Origin: Elusimicrobiota bacterium
GTDB lineage: Bacteria > Elusimicrobiota > Elusimicrobia > UBA1565 > UBA9628
Length of the DNA: 64,000 nt
Assembly: GCA_026388095.1 (NCBI GenBank)
Contig: JAPLKL010000004.1
Coordinates: 1 to 64,000, forward strand
Direction of reading: 5' to 3'
The notes beneath the pieces were generated by a model, which saw only the letters and a program-made list of their open reading frames with translations, searched no databases and had not been told where the DNA came from. Both the position numbers and the translations under genes were made by a program. This document shows, piece by piece, positions 6,968 through 16,251 of this stretch (within the stretch, counting starts at the first letter, position 1; every line of letters begins with the position of its first letter).

Positions 6968-8233
6968 ATGCTCCCCTGGAGGGCGCTGCGCCTGGCCGGC
7001 CTGAGCCTCTGTCTGGCGGCGCCGGCCGCGGCGCAGGCTTTGCGGTCCGTGGCACCGGCGCGTCTGCCGGCGCCCGCGGCCAGCTTGGTGCTCCAGGCCA
7101 ACGAGGCCGCGGCCTGGCGCGGCAGCCTCGGCGATTCGGCCTCCCTGTCCGGGCCCGGCTTCAAGCTGAGCCTCCGCGGCGCCTACCTGCGCGAGACCTT
7201 CGTCCGCGTCGCGGTCCGCTCCGGCCTTCCGGCCGCGCAGTTCCAGGCCGCGGCCGGGCCCGAGGCCCGGGCGGCCCTCGTCACCGAGGCCGTGGGCGCC
7301 TACACGCGCGGCCTGCTCTCCCAGGCGCAGGGCGTTGAGACCCAGCGCGAGGCCGGCTCCCTTTACCAGGAACTCGACGACCTGCGGCGGGTCCTTCCCC
7401 TCGTTGCCGACTCCGACCGCGCGGCCGTGCGCAAGCTCCATGCGGTCCTGCGCTCCTATCTTGAGGAGGAGTCCGCCCGCCGGGTCCGCCTGCGCGTCCG
7501 GGAGGCCCTGGCGGACTGGCAGGGCCGGTCCCCTGAAGAGGGATCCGCGGTCGCCGATTCCGGTCAGCGCCGCCCCGCCGGCCTGCTGGCCCGGACGCGC
7601 GGGACTCTAGCCGGGCTCTTCTCGGGTGAGCGCATCAGGCGCGTGTTCAACGGCGACGCGGGAACCGGGAGTTGGCAGAAGGACATCCAAGGTCAGCCCT
7701 GGCTCGACAAGGACGCGCAGGTCACCGGCTTCGAGCTCGCGGCCCCCAAAAACTATGCGGAGTACGACCGCGACTCGGCCTCGCGTCCCGACCCGCGCTC
7801 CAACTGGCGCGACGTCGCGGTCCTGACCTCCCCCGAAGACCCCCGCTATCCCCGGGCCGGCAGCGTGGACCTCGCCCATGTCGCCTTCCTGGACATGAGC
7901 GGGGACTGGCGCAAGCGCCTGCAGGGCTACATGAGCCTGGTGCGCGAGGGCGGCTTCTTCCTCATCGCGCACAACCACCAGTATGACGAGACCGCCTTCG
8001 CCCAGTACAACTACCGGGAAAAGGTCCGCGACCAGGTCTCCATAGAGTTCGTGTCTTCCGGGGAATGGGAGCTGATCGCAGCTTTCAACGAGAAGACGGT
8101 CCCCTCGGACTACCCGGTCACGGAGTGGTGGCGCATCTTCCAGCACCGCGCCCGGGACCGCGGCGACGAGATCCGACGTCAGGGGTATCAGACCAACAAC
8201 TTCCTGCTGGTGTTCCGCAAGAAGCTCAACTGA
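6968..8233 (+). CDS. Secreted protein of unknown function
   Basis: 421 aa. The frame is open far upstream, but the start is set at the ATG that opens a clear signal peptide (MLPWRALRLAGLSLCLAAPAAAQA). Residues about 20-210 are helical and alanine-rich. The C-terminal half is more structured, with conserved-looking aromatic and acidic segments such as SVDLAHVAFLDMSGDWRKRL, GGFFLIAHNHQYDE and PVTEWWRIFQH. The layout of the latter faintly recalls a Rossmann-like methyltransferase end (a hydrophobic strand followed by an aromatic turn), but no glycine-rich binding loop is visible, so I make no functional claim. It converges with the lysozyme gene (19-nt gap). Confidence 0.65.
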   Translation: MLPWRALRLAGLSLCLAAPAAAQALRSVAPARLPAPAASLVLQANEAAAWRGSLGDSASLSGPGFKLSLRGAYLRETFVRVAVRSGLPAAQFQAAAGPEARAALVTEAVGAYTRGLLSQAQGVETQREAGSLYQELDDLRRVLPLVADSDRAAVRKLHAVLRSYLEEESARRVRLRVREALADWQGRSPEEGSAVADSGQRRPAGLLARTRGTLAGLFSGERIRRVFNGDAGTGSWQKDIQGQPWLDKDAQVTGFELAAPKNYAEYDRDSASRPDPRSNWRDVAVLTSPEDPRYPRAGSVDLAHVAFLDMSGDWRKRLQGYMSLVREGGFFLIAHNHQYDETAFAQYNYREKVRDQVSIEFVSSGEWELIAAFNEKTVPSDYPVTEWWRIFQHRARDRGDEIRRQGYQTNNFLLVFRKKLN

Positions 8234-8251
8234 GCGGGGCCCGCAGAGCGC

Positions 8252-8995
8252 TCAGCGCTGGGCGAAGAGGCTCGGGACCGGCTTGCCCAGGAAGACGAAT
8301 TGCGCCGCGCTGCCCCGGAAGAGGTCCACATCCACCGGCCCATTGATGCCCCGCAGCGTGGCCTTGTTGGAGATCTGCCAGAAGGTCCAGGCGCGGCCGT
8401 CCGAGAGGGCCGGCCGGTCCTTGTAGTACGGGATCCAGAGCGCGTAGCCGTGCTTCTGACCCTTGAGGTAGCGGTCGTACATCTTGTAGTCCAGGTATAA
8501 GACCGGCGCCTTGCCGTAGCGGCTGCGGACTTTCCGCGAATAGGCGGCCAGCTCCCGGAGCAGGGTCTTGCGGCTGGGCAGCCTGGCGCAGCCCGGTGAA
8601 GGCTCCAGGTCGATGGCCGGAGGCAAAGACCCCGGGCTGCGCGGGACCAGCTTGATGAACTGGTCGGCCTGGGGCGCGCCGCGGCCGCACAGGTCGAAGA
8701 AATGGTAGGCGCCCCGGGCCAGCCCGGCGCGCGCCGCGCCCTGCCAGTTCTCCAGGAAGGTGGGATCCGCCATATAGTCGCCTTCCGTGGCCTTTATGTA
8801 GACGAAGGAGAGACCCTGCCCCTGCAACTGGTCCCAGCGGATGCGGCCTTGATGATGGGACACGTCGATGCCCCAGACCGCCTTGGGCACCGGCTTGGGT
8901 GCCGCCTTGGCGCCGGGCCGGGCCAGGGCGGGCCGGGGCGCGGCACCGGCGAACGCCAAGACCAGAAGCCAGGCCGTCCACTGCGCGGGGTTCAT
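8252..8995 (-). CDS. Secreted GH25-family lysozyme
   Basis: 247 aa from the ATG at 8995. A signal peptide (MNPAQWTAWLLVLAFAGAAP, cleavage near ALA) is followed by a Pro/Ala linker and one GH25 domain. Motifs are GIDVSHHQG (Asp44), SFVYIKATEGDY (Glu71), GAYHFF and PAIDLEP (Asp129, Glu131, the catalytic pair region). These enzymes cleave the MurNAc-GlcNAc bond of peptidoglycan. There is no cell-wall binding module. In a diderm it would act in the periplasm or be exported against other bacteria; neither immunity nor export partners are adjacent. The gene is divergent from yebC. Confidence 0.9.
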   Translation of the reverse strand: MNPAQWTAWLLVLAFAGAAPRPALARPGAKAAPKPVPKAVWGIDVSHHQGRIRWDQLQGQGLSFVYIKATEGDYMADPTFLENWQGAARAGLARGAYHFFDLCGRGAPQADQFIKLVPRSPGSLPPAIDLEPSPGCARLPSRKTLLRELAAYSRKVRSRYGKAPVLYLDYKMYDRYLKGQKHGYALWIPYYKDRPALSDGRAWTFWQISNKATLRGINGPVDVDLFRGSAAQFVFLGKPVPSLFAQR

Positions 8996-9004
8996 CGCAG
9001 AGCA

Positions 9005-9010
9005 ATGATA
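9005..9010 (-). promoter_or_regulatory. Extended -10 box of the lysozyme gene
   Basis: The minus strand reads TGG-TATCAT, a close match to TGn-TATAAT, ending 9 nt before the ATG at 8995. The predicted leader is only 2-3 nt. Confidence 0.45.
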
Positions 9011-9018
9011 CCATGGCC

Positions 9019-9037
9019 GCGTGGCCTGCGGCCACGC
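9019..9037. other. Perfect 8-bp hairpin in the lysozyme/yebC divergent region
   Basis: GCGTGGCC-TGC-GGCCACGC lies between the two divergent starts. It could be an operator or part of a 5' structure, or chance in 70% GC sequence. No other copy was noticed in the window. Confidence 0.25.
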
Positions 9038-9102
9038 TCCGTTGGCAAGGCCCGGACAATTTTGATACCAGCAGTGCAATCTCAGGCGGACCAGGAGGAC
9101 AC

Positions 9103-9858
9103 GTGGGCGGACACTCGCATTGGGCCGGGATCAAGCACAAGAAGGCCATCGTCGACGCCAAGCGCGGCAAGGTCTGGACCAAGATCGTCAAGGAAATAGC
9201 GATCGCGGCCCGGGCCGGAGGCGGGGACCCCGGCTCCAACCCGCGCCTGCGCCAGGCCATCGACGATGCCAAGGCGTCCAACATGCCCGCGGACAACGTC
9301 AAGCGCGCCATCCAGCGCGGCACGGGAGAACTCCCGGGCGTGATGTACGAGGAGCGCGTCTACGAAGGCTACGGCCCCAACGGCGTGGCCATGATCGTGG
9401 AAGTCACCACGGACAACCACAACCGGACCCTCAACGAAGTGCGCCAGGTCTTCCGGGAGCACGGCGGCAACCTCGGAGAAGCCAACTGCGTGGCCTGGAT
9501 GTTCAAGCCCAAAGGCTTCCTCTCCGTGGCCAAGCCCGCCCCGGTCGACGAGGACACCTTGATCTCACACGCTCTGGATCTGGGCGCCGAGGACGTGGTC
9601 ACCGATGTGGCCGAAGCCTACGAAATCTACACCGACCCCAAGGACCTCGCCAAGGTCAAGGACGGGCTGGCGGCCCAGAAGATCCCCGTGGCCTCAGCCG
9701 AGATTTACATGAAGCCTGACACCACCGTCCCGGTCACCAAGGCCGAGGCCGCGGCGCAGATCCTCAAGCTCATGGACGCCCTTGAGGACAACGACGACGT
9801 CAAGAAGGTCCACGCCAACTTCGACATCCCGGACGAAATCCTGGACAAGGTGGGATGA
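9103..9858 (+). CDS. yebC: YebC/PmpR family protein
   Basis: 251 aa from a GTG start preceded by AGGAGG 4 nt upstream. The start is confirmed by the family N-terminus, here VGGHSHWAGIKHKKAIVDAK (others begin MAGHSKWANIKHRK). Conserved blocks include ARAGGGDPGSNPRLRQAI, NMPADNVKRAI, VYEGYGPNGVAMIVE and LGEANCVAWMF. YebC proteins act in the cytoplasm on translation (relief of ribosome stalling at proline runs) or as DNA-binding regulators. As in many genomes it leads a ruvC-ruvA-ruvB run. Its stop overlaps the ruvC start (ATGA). Confidence 0.96.
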   Translation: MGGHSHWAGIKHKKAIVDAKRGKVWTKIVKEIAIAARAGGGDPGSNPRLRQAIDDAKASNMPADNVKRAIQRGTGELPGVMYEERVYEGYGPNGVAMIVEVTTDNHNRTLNEVRQVFREHGGNLGEANCVAWMFKPKGFLSVAKPAPVDEDTLISHALDLGAEDVVTDVAEAYEIYTDPKDLAKVKDGLAAQKIPVASAEIYMKPDTTVPVTKAEAAAQILKLMDALEDNDDVKKVHANFDIPDEILDKVG

Positions 9859-10376
9859 CCAGCACCGTCCTGGGCATAGACCCGGGCGTATCCGAGACGG
9901 GCTGGGCCGTGCTCTGCGGCGAAGCGGGGGCCGCGCCGCGCCTGGAGGACTCCGGCCTCATCAAGACCTTCCCGGCCCAGCCTTTGCCCGAGCGCCTCTG
10001 CCTCATCTACGGCGCAGTGGCGCGCCTGCTGGAGCGCCACCGGCCGCAGGACGTGGCCGTGGAGGAGATGTTCTTCCTCAAGGCCGCCCACACCATCCGC
10101 GGCACCTTGCAGGCGCGCGGGGTCATCCTGCTCGCCGCGGCCCAGGCCGGCTGCGCCATCTCCGAGTACAACCCGCGCACCGTCAAGTCCGCTCTGACCG
10201 GAAGCGGCGCGGCCGATAAGCGGCAGATGCAGCGCTTGGTCTCCAAGACCTTGGGCCTGGCCGACCTGCTGCGTCCCGACGACGTGGCCGACGCCGCGGC
10301 CATCGCCCTGTGCCACCTGCGCTGCGGCCGCGTCAAGCGCCTGCAGGTCCTGGAAGTGCACGGGGGCGCCAGGTGA
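9855..10376 (+). CDS. ruvC: Holliday junction resolvase RuvC
   Basis: 173 aa, full length. The four catalytic acidic residues of the RNase H-like fold are in place: Asp9 in GIDPG, Glu70 in VAVEEMFF, and Asp143 and Asp146 in [15 protein letters not shown]. It cleaves four-way junctions delivered by RuvAB. The start overlaps yebC by 4 nt and the end overlaps the GTG of ruvA, so translation is coupled. Confidence 0.97.
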   Translation: MTSTVLGIDPGVSETGWAVLCGEAGAAPRLEDSGLIKTFPAQPLPERLCLIYGAVARLLERHRPQDVAVEEMFFLKAAHTIRGTLQARGVILLAAAQAGCAISEYNPRTVKSALTGSGAADKRQMQRLVSKTLGLADLLRPDDVADAAAIALCHLRCGRVKRLQVLEVHGGAR

Positions 10377-10996
10377 TCGCCTCGCTGCGCGGCGCGGTCC
10401 TCAGCAAGACCCAGGACAGCGTGGTGCTGGAGGTCGCGGGCGTGGGCTACGAGGTCTCGGTGACGCCCGCCACGGCGTCGTCCTTGCCCGAGCCGGGCCG
10501 CGGCGTCCAACTGCACATCGCCGAGTCCGTGGCCATGTATGGCGGCGGGGTCACGCTCTACGGCTTCATGACCCCATCCGACAAGGAGATGTTCCTGACC
10601 TTCCGGGACTGCGTGCCCTCCACCGGGGCCAAGAAGGCCCTGGAGTACCTGGACAAGGCCTCCCGGTCCCTGCCCGACTTCCGCCGGGCCGTGCTGGACA
10701 AGGACGCCAAGGTCCTCACCGGCGTGTTCGGCTTCACGCGCAAGACCGCGGAGCGGCTCATCGACGCGCTCAAGGACGAGATCGAGGCGGTGAGCGTGCC
10801 CGGCGCCGAGCGCCTGGTCCGCGCGGGCGGAGCGCAGGTCCCGGCCGGCGCCATGAACCAGGCCTTGAGCGGACTGGCGGCGCTGGGCTATCGTTCCGCC
10901 GAGGCGCGCGCGGCGCTCCTGGCCGTGGCCGAGGAGAATGCGGGCGAGGCGCTGGACGCCGAGCGCATCATCCGCCTGGCCCTCAAGAGGCTCTGA
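10373..10996 (+). CDS. ruvA: Holliday junction helicase subunit RuvA
   Basis: 207 aa from GTG 10373 (VIASLRGAV, matching the family start MIASLRG); the open frame upstream is inside ruvC. It has the N-terminal OB fold ([24 protein letters not shown]), two helix-hairpin-helix segments ([17 protein letters not shown] and [17 protein letters not shown]) and the C-terminal helical domain that contacts RuvB ([20 protein letters not shown]). The first hairpin reads VPSTGAKKA in place of the usual VSGVGPKLA, a mild deviation. It overlaps the start of ruvB by one base. Confidence 0.95.
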   Translation: MIASLRGAVLSKTQDSVVLEVAGVGYEVSVTPATASSLPEPGRGVQLHIAESVAMYGGGVTLYGFMTPSDKEMFLTFRDCVPSTGAKKALEYLDKASRSLPDFRRAVLDKDAKVLTGVFGFTRKTAERLIDALKDEIEAVSVPGAERLVRAGGAQVPAGAMNQALSGLAALGYRSAEARAALLAVAEENAGEALDAERIIRLALKRL

Positions 10997-12027
10997 TGGC
11001 AGACCCCGAAGGCATCGATTCCGTCCTGACCCCCGCGGCCAAGCCCGAGGACGAGGCCCTGGACCGGTCTTTGCGGCCGAAGTCGCTCGACGAGTTCATC
11101 GGCCAGGAGAAGCTCAAGGCCAACCTGCGGGTGTTCCTGGCCGCGGCCAAGGCCCGCAAGGAGCCGCTGGACCACTGCCTCTTCTATTCCCCCCCGGGCC
11201 TGGGCAAGACCACTTTGGCCAACATCATGGCCCGCGAGCTGGGCGTCAGCCTGCGCACCTCCTCGGGCCCCATCCTGGAGCGCGCCGGCGACCTGGCCGC
11301 CGTGCTCACCGACCTGGTGGAAGGCGACGTCTTCTTCATCGACGAGATCCACCGCCTCAACCCCATCGTCGAGGAGGCCCTCTACCCGGTCATGGAGGAC
11401 TTCACCTTCTTCATCTCCACGGGCAAGGGCCCCGCGGCCTCGACCATGAAGCTGGCCATCCCGCGCTTCACTTTGGTCGGCGCCACCACCCGGGCGGGCC
11501 TCCTGACCGGACCGCTGCGCGACCGCTTCGGCATCATCGGGAACCTGGGCTTCTACGAGGCCGCAGAGCTCGAGGCCATCGTGCGGCGCTCCGCCGCGAT
11601 CCTGAGGATCCAGACGGAGCCGGACGGCGCCCGCGAGATCGCGCGGCGCTGCCGCGGCACCCCGCGCATCGCCAACCGGCTGCTGCGCCGGGTGCGGGAC
11701 TTCGCCCAGGTCAAGGGCCAGGGCGTCATCACCGCCGAAATCGCGCGCTACGCCCTGGAATGCCTCGAGGTCGACGCCGCGGGCCTCGACGCGGCCGACC
11801 GGCGCCTGCTGTCCACCATCATCGAGAAGTTCGGCGGCGGTCCCGTGGGCGTGGAGAACCTGGCCATCGCCGTCAGCGAGGAGATCGACACTCTGACCGA
11901 CGTGACCGAGCCCTTCCTCATCAAGTCCGGGCTCATCGCGCGCACGCCCCGCGGCCGGGTGGTCACGGCCAAGGGCTACGCCCACCTGGGCCGCAAGGCT
12001 CCCAAGAAGGAACCCGAGCTGTTCTGA
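10996..12027 (+). CDS. ruvB: Holliday junction branch-migration ATPase RuvB
   Basis: 343 aa. It is an AAA+ motor with Walker A PPGLGKTT (66-73), Walker [11 protein letters not shown] (112-121), sensor motif [10 protein letters not shown] and the arginine-finger region GPLRDRFG. The C-terminal winged helix that binds DNA ends in [13 protein letters not shown]. It forms hexamers that pump DNA through RuvA-bound junctions. Translationally coupled to ruvA (TGATG). Confidence 0.97.
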   Translation: MADPEGIDSVLTPAAKPEDEALDRSLRPKSLDEFIGQEKLKANLRVFLAAAKARKEPLDHCLFYSPPGLGKTTLANIMARELGVSLRTSSGPILERAGDLAAVLTDLVEGDVFFIDEIHRLNPIVEEALYPVMEDFTFFISTGKGPAASTMKLAIPRFTLVGATTRAGLLTGPLRDRFGIIGNLGFYEAAELEAIVRRSAAILRIQTEPDGAREIARRCRGTPRIANRLLRRVRDFAQVKGQGVITAEIARYALECLEVDAAGLDAADRRLLSTIIEKFGGGPVGVENLAIAVSEEIDTLTDVTEPFLIKSGLIARTPRGRVVTAKGYAHLGRKAPKKEPELF

Positions 12028-12029
12028 AG

Positions 12030-13181
12030 ATGCCCGCCCTGCTGCTGGCCGCGGTCCTGGCCTGGTCGGCCGCGGCGCCCGCGCCGCAGGCGCGGGCCGC
12101 GTACAACGAGCGGCTCATCCAGATCGGCGTCCTGCACGGGGTGCGCCGCCTCATTATCAAGCCCGAGGGCCGCTTCACTTTGCGCGACGCAGCCGGCCGC
12201 TGGCAGGAGGAACTGCTGCCGTACAAGGACTACCGCGTCTCCGTCGACGGAGACGACCTGATCTTCGGCCCCTTCCACCTGCGGGGCCAGGCGCGGCTCG
12301 TCCCCCAGGACCCCCAGGCCACGGTGCTGGCCGGATCGGGCCGCTACCGGGGCAGCCTCATCGTCAAGCCCGTCGCCGACGACAGTGTCACGGTGGTGGC
12401 CGAGATGGGCGTGGAGGAGTACCTGCTCGGCGTCGTGCCCCGCGAGATGGAGCCGGGCTGGCCGCGGGAGGCGCTCAAGGCCCAGGCCGTGGTGGCCCGG
12501 ACCTTCGCCTACCACCACCTCGGCAAGTACCGCAAGTCCGGCTTCGACCTGACCTCGGACACGCGTTCACAGGTCTACGGCGGCGTCGGCGCCGACAACG
12601 AGGCCGTGCGCCGCGCCGTGGCCGAGACCCGCGGCGAGGTCCTGGGCTTCAAAGGCGAGCTCCTCGACGTCTACTACCACGCCTGCTGCGGCGGGCACAC
12701 CGCGGACTACGGCCAGGTCTGGGGGCAGGGCGCGACGGCGCCCGTGCCCCTGCGCGGGGTCAAGGACCGCTACTGCGCGAAGTCGCCTTTGGGTCGCTGG
12801 AGAGTGCTGGTGTCCAAGGCCGATGTGCTCGCGGCCCTGCAGAGCCGCCGCTTGGTCGGCGGCAGGCTCAAGAGCTTCCGGCTGGGCCGGCGCGACGGGG
12901 CGGGCTACCTGCGCACCTTCCTGGCCGACATCGGCGGCGAGGCGGTCGTGGTGAGCGCCGAGGCGTTCCGCAAGGCCGTAGGGCCTACGGTTTTGCGCAG
13001 CCTGCGTCTGCGCTCGGCGAAGCTGCGGCGCCAAGGGGTGGAGTTCGAGGGCGCGGGCTCGGGACACGGGGTGGGGCTGTGCCAATGGGGCGCGCGCATG
13101 CAGGCCGACGCCGGCCGCGGCTACGAGAAGATCCTGCAGTACTACTTCCCGGGCTCGACCTTGTCCGTGGTGGACGAGTGA
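12030..13181 (+). CDS. SpoIID/LytB-domain lytic transglycosylase-like protein
   Basis: 383 aa; the open frame begins far upstream within ruvB, but the ATG at 12030 opens a signal peptide (MPALLLAAVLAWSAAAPA). The SpoIID domain carries VEEYLLGVVPREMEPGWP (around 128-144, with the conserved Glu) and ALKAQAVVARTFAY, then YYHACCGGHTADY and, near the end, GHGVGLCQWGA. SpoIID cleaves denuded glycan strands during sporulation. In non-sporulating diderms the family is thought to trim peptidoglycan. Placement between ruvB and queA is common in several phyla and is not functional evidence. 2-nt gap from ruvB, 1-nt overlap with queA. Confidence 0.9.
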   Translation: MPALLLAAVLAWSAAAPAPQARAAYNERLIQIGVLHGVRRLIIKPEGRFTLRDAAGRWQEELLPYKDYRVSVDGDDLIFGPFHLRGQARLVPQDPQATVLAGSGRYRGSLIVKPVADDSVTVVAEMGVEEYLLGVVPREMEPGWPREALKAQAVVARTFAYHHLGKYRKSGFDLTSDTRSQVYGGVGADNEAVRRAVAETRGEVLGFKGELLDVYYHACCGGHTADYGQVWGQGATAPVPLRGVKDRYCAKSPLGRWRVLVSKADVLAALQSRRLVGGRLKSFRLGRRDGAGYLRTFLADIGGEAVVVSAEAFRKAVGPTVLRSLRLRSAKLRRQGVEFEGAGSGHGVGLCQWGARMQADAGRGYEKILQYYFPGSTLSVVDE

Positions 13182-14215
13182 TGGCCGAGCGCATCCCTCT
13201 TTCCGATTACGATTTCCCTTTCCCCGAGGAGCTGGTGGCCTCGGTCCCGGCCGAGCCGCGCGATTCGGCCCGGCTGCTGGTCCTGGACCGCGCCGGCGCG
13301 GCGCTGCGCCACGCGCATTTCCGCGACCTGCCGAGCTTGCTCAAGCCCGGCGACTGCCTCGTGCTCAACGAGACCAAGGTCCTGCCCTGCCGCCTGCTGG
13401 GCAAGAAGTCCACGGGCGGCAAGGCGGAACTGCTGCTGGTGCGCGAGCTGGAGCCCGGCTTCTGGACCGCTTTGGCCACCGGGCTCAAGGCCGGCATGCG
13501 CCTGTCCTTCCCCGGCGGCGCCGAGGCGCAGGTGGAGGGACTCAACGAAGACGGAGAGTACCTCTGCCGCTTCGACCGCGCGGACCTCTCCGCTTACCTG
13601 GCCGAGCATGGCCACGCGCCCTTGCCGCCCTACATCCTCAAGCGCAAGCGCCTGCCGGACGCCGCCGACCGGGAGCGCTACCAGACGGTCTATGCCTCGG
13701 CTGCGGGCTCCATCGCGGCGCCCACGGCGGGCCTGCACTTCACAGCCCGGCTGCTCGATGAGCTGCGGGGGCGAGGCGTGGGCTTGGCCAAGGTGACCCT
13801 GCACGTGGGCCGGGGCACGTTCCGGCCGGTGACCGTGGACGACGCGAGCCGCCATCCCATGCTGCCCGAGCACTTCCACATGGCCGAGGCCCAGGCGCAG
13901 CTCGTGGCGCGGGCTCTGCGCGAGGGCGGGCGGGTGGTGGCCGTGGGGACGACGAGCACTCGGGCGCTGGAGACCTTGGCCCGCCAGCCGGGCGGCTTCG
14001 GTCCGGGCCAGGGCTGGACGTCTTTGTATATCTGCCCGGGCCATGAGTTCCGCGTGGTGGGCGGGCTGATCACGAATTTCCACCTGCCGAAGTCCACGCC
14101 GCTCTTTTTGGCCGCGGCTTTGGCCGGACGGGAGAGGCTGCTGGCCGCCTACCGGGAGGCGTTCCGCGAGCGCTACCGGCTTTATTCCTACGGCGACGCG
14201 ATGCTGGTGCTCTGA
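13181..14215 (+). CDS. queA: S-adenosylmethionine:tRNA ribosyltransferase-isomerase QueA
   Basis: 344 aa. It transfers and isomerises the ribosyl part of SAM onto preQ1 at tRNA position 34 to give epoxyqueuosine. Recognisable blocks: DYDFPFPEELVASVPAEPRD, LNETKVLPCRLLG, PPYILKR, AAPTAGLHFT and VTLHVGRGTF. The ATG at 13181 overlaps the stop of the preceding gene. tgt, the preceding enzyme in the queuosine pathway, lies 3 kb downstream at 17098, separated by a two-component pair and a metallo-hydrolase. Confidence 0.96.
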   Translation: MAERIPLSDYDFPFPEELVASVPAEPRDSARLLVLDRAGAALRHAHFRDLPSLLKPGDCLVLNETKVLPCRLLGKKSTGGKAELLLVRELEPGFWTALATGLKAGMRLSFPGGAEAQVEGLNEDGEYLCRFDRADLSAYLAEHGHAPLPPYILKRKRLPDAADRERYQTVYASAAGSIAAPTAGLHFTARLLDELRGRGVGLAKVTLHVGRGTFRPVTVDDASRHPMLPEHFHMAEAQAQLVARALREGGRVVAVGTTSTRALETLARQPGGFGPGQGWTSLYICPGHEFRVVGGLITNFHLPKSTPLFLAAALAGRERLLAAYREAFRERYRLYSYGDAMLVL

Positions 14216-14224
14216 GGGGCGCGC

Positions 14225-14614
14225 TCAGCGGCCGCCCGGCTGCTCCGGCAAGGGAGCCAGCCGGGTCACTTTCTCCAGCAGTATGGACATGTCGAAGGGC
14301 TTGTTCATCCGGTCATCGCAGGGGATGGCCTCGCAGACCTCCGGCGGCAGCATGGCCGTGCTGGCTGAGAGCAGGATGACCGGGATGCGCTTCAATTCGG
14401 CATCGGCCTTCACGAGCCTGCAGACTTCGTCTCCCTTCATGGTGGGCAGGAAGTAGTCCAGGATGATCAACTCGGGCTTCTCCTTGCGGATCAGCTCGAG
14501 AGCCTGCTTGCCTTCCCCGGCCGATATGACCACATAGCCGCGCTTGGCCAATTTCTTGGACACCAGGAGCAAGGTGTCCGGGTCGGAGTCGGCATAAAGG
14601 ATTCGAATCGGCAT
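14225..14614 (-). CDS. Single-domain response regulator receiver
   Basis: 129 aa from the ATG at 14614 (MPIRILYADSDPDT). It has acidic residues Asp9 and Asp11, phospho-acceptor Asp53 in LIILDYFLP, Ser/Thr switch in VILLSAST and Lys in MNKPFD. There is no output domain, so it must act through protein contacts or phosphotransfer. It starts 1 nt after the stop of the membrane histidine kinase, which is its likely donor. It ends facing queA (9-nt gap). Confidence 0.92.
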   Translation of the reverse strand: MPIRILYADSDPDTLLLVSKKLAKRGYVVISAGEGKQALELIRKEKPELIILDYFLPTMKGDEVCRLVKADAELKRIPVILLSASTAMLPPEVCEAIPCDDRMNKPFDMSILLEKVTRLAPLPEQPGGR

Positions 14615-14615
14615 A

Positions 14616-16220
14616 TCAAGCGCTCCTGGTCTCGGCCGGCAGTGTGAAATAGAACGTCGTCCCTTTCCCGGGCCGGGAGTCAAGCCCGATGTTCCCGCCG
14701 TGGCTCTCTATGATGTTGCGCGAGATCGCGAGACCCAGCCCGCTGCCTTCCTTCTTGGCGCTGATCGAGCTGATCTGGGAGAAGCTCTTGAACAGAGCGT
14801 CCATGTCCTCTTTCCTGATGCCGGGCCCTTCGTCCTGCACCGAGACCCGGACTTGCCCGTCGTGGAGGGCGCTCTTGATCGTCACTCGTCCCCGCTCCGA
14901 GAACTTGACGGCGTTGTTGAGCAGATTGATCACGACCTGGGAGATCTTGTCCTTGTCGCAGCTCACGCGCGGCAGGCCCTGCGCCAGCTCCAAGGCCAGG
15001 TCCAGGCCCTTGGCTTTGGCGACCGGGGAGAACGCCTGCGCGGTCTCGTCGAGCAAGACGTTGATATCCAGGGATTTCTTAAAGAACGGCATGCGCCCGG
15101 AGTCCAGCTTCTGGAAGTCCAGGACGTCGTTGATGAGGCGAGCCAAGCGGTCCACGTTGCGCTTGGCGATGCTGAGGCAGTCGCGCTGCCCCTCGGTGGG
15201 AGTGCCTTCCGACCCGTCCAGGACGTTGTCGATGCCCAGCTTGATGCAGGTCAAAGGCGCGCGCAACTCGTGGGCGACCACGTTGACGAAGTTCACCTTC
15301 AGTTCCGCCGCTTCCCGCGCTTTCTCTTCGGCCCGCAGGCGCTCGCGGTTCATCTGCTGCAGGGATTCGGCGTTCCAGAAGATCAGGATGGCGAAGATGA
15401 GCACGTTGGCCAGGCCGAACAGCGACGAGCCCGCGGTGGAGTCGTAGAGCCCGGTGCTCTGGACCAACAGCCTGACGGTGGCCAGGCTGGTCGGTATGAT
15501 GATCATGGCCGGCAGCAGGAGGCGCACGCTCGAGCCGCCGGGCCCTTCGCTGCTCATGAGGACCATGATCCCCCGCTGCGGCCGGGCGCATAGGATGCCG
15601 AGATTCAGGACGGCGAAAGCCAGCGCGACGTTGAGCTCCATGGCGTCGAAGAAGGGGCCGCGATACAGCAGGGGCCTGATGCCGTAGCCATAGCCGGTCA
15701 GCGTCTGCAGGGCCACGGCCAGGCCGCCGGCGCATACGATCTGCGCCGGCCACAGGCCGGCCGGCCATTCCAGCTCCAAGAACAGCAGCGCCAGCCCTAT
15801 GAACAGGAACCCCACGATCGCCAGGGGGGCCACATGCGGCGCGGCCTGCCCGGCCTTCCAATGGCTCATGAACAGATGATCGAGGCTCACATACCCGCCT
15901 CCGAAGCCGGCCAGGTTGAGGATCGCCAGGACGATCAGGAGCGCGGCGCCGACCTGCCCCAGGCGGCGCACCCGGGGATCCCGGATCTCCATGCCGCGCA
16001 GAGAAGCTCCCGCCGCGACGAACATGACGGCCGTCAGCGGATGCACGGCCAGCAGCGCCGCGGGGACCAGGAAGAGCCCGCCGCTTTGCAGGATCCAGCC
16101 CAGGAGCACGCAGCAGCCCAGGAACATCGAACTGGCTGCGGCCAGGATCGCGAATCTCCCCAACAGCGCGGTCACTTCGGAATCGCTAGGAGGCATGGCG
16201 GATGCCATAGATTCTATCAC
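14616..16220 (-). CDS. Membrane histidine kinase with multi-TM sensor
   Basis: 534 aa from GTG 16220 (GGAG just upstream; ATGs at 16208 and 16196 are alternatives). About eight hydrophobic helices span residues 20-280, in a MASE-like arrangement without a periplasmic domain, so it may sense membrane state or a small lipophilic ligand. A short coiled segment (285-310) leads to HisKA (His317 in VVAHELRAPLT). The ATPase domain is intact: N box NLLNNAVKFS (Asn436), G1 DEGPGI (463-468), GSGLGLAI (492-499). It forms an operon with the single receiver and is divergent from the metallo-hydrolase. Confidence 0.92.
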   Translation of the reverse strand: MIESMASAMPPSDSEVTALLGRFAILAAASSMFLGCCVLLGWILQSGGLFLVPAALLAVHPLTAVMFVAAGASLRGMEIRDPRVRRLGQVGAALLIVLAILNLAGFGGGYVSLDHLFMSHWKAGQAAPHVAPLAIVGFLFIGLALLFLELEWPAGLWPAQIVCAGGLAVALQTLTGYGYGIRPLLYRGPFFDAMELNVALAFAVLNLGILCARPQRGIMVLMSSEGPGGSSVRLLLPAMIIIPTSLATVRLLVQSTGLYDSTAGSSLFGLANVLIFAILIFWNAESLQQMNRERLRAEEKAREAAELKVNFVNVVAHELRAPLTCIKLGIDNVLDGSEGTPTEGQRDCLSIAKRNVDRLARLINDVLDFQKLDSGRMPFFKKSLDINVLLDETAQAFSPVAKAKGLDLALELAQGLPRVSCDKDKISQVVINLLNNAVKFSERGRVTIKSALHDGQVRVSVQDEGPGIRKEDMDALFKSFSQISSISAKKEGSGLGLAISRNIIESHGGNIGLDSRPGKGTTFYFTLPAETRSA

Positions 16221-16231
16221 ACTCCATTTGG

Positions 16232-16239
16232 ATTATGAT
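16232..16239. promoter_or_regulatory. Overlapping divergent -10 boxes
   Basis: TATGAT on the plus strand (16234-16239) and CATAAT on the minus strand (complement of 16232-16237) overlap in an AT-rich 25-nt island between the histidine kinase and the metallo-hydrolase. Transcription of the two genes may be mutually exclusive or co-regulated. No convincing -35 boxes. Confidence 0.35.
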
Positions 16240-16251
16240 ATGTTAGTCATC

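Noticed and set aside
10938-12029. Open frame fused to the SpoIID-like gene
   Set aside because: It is a +1 shadow of ruvB with Arg/Pro-rich sequence; a signal peptide begins at 12030.
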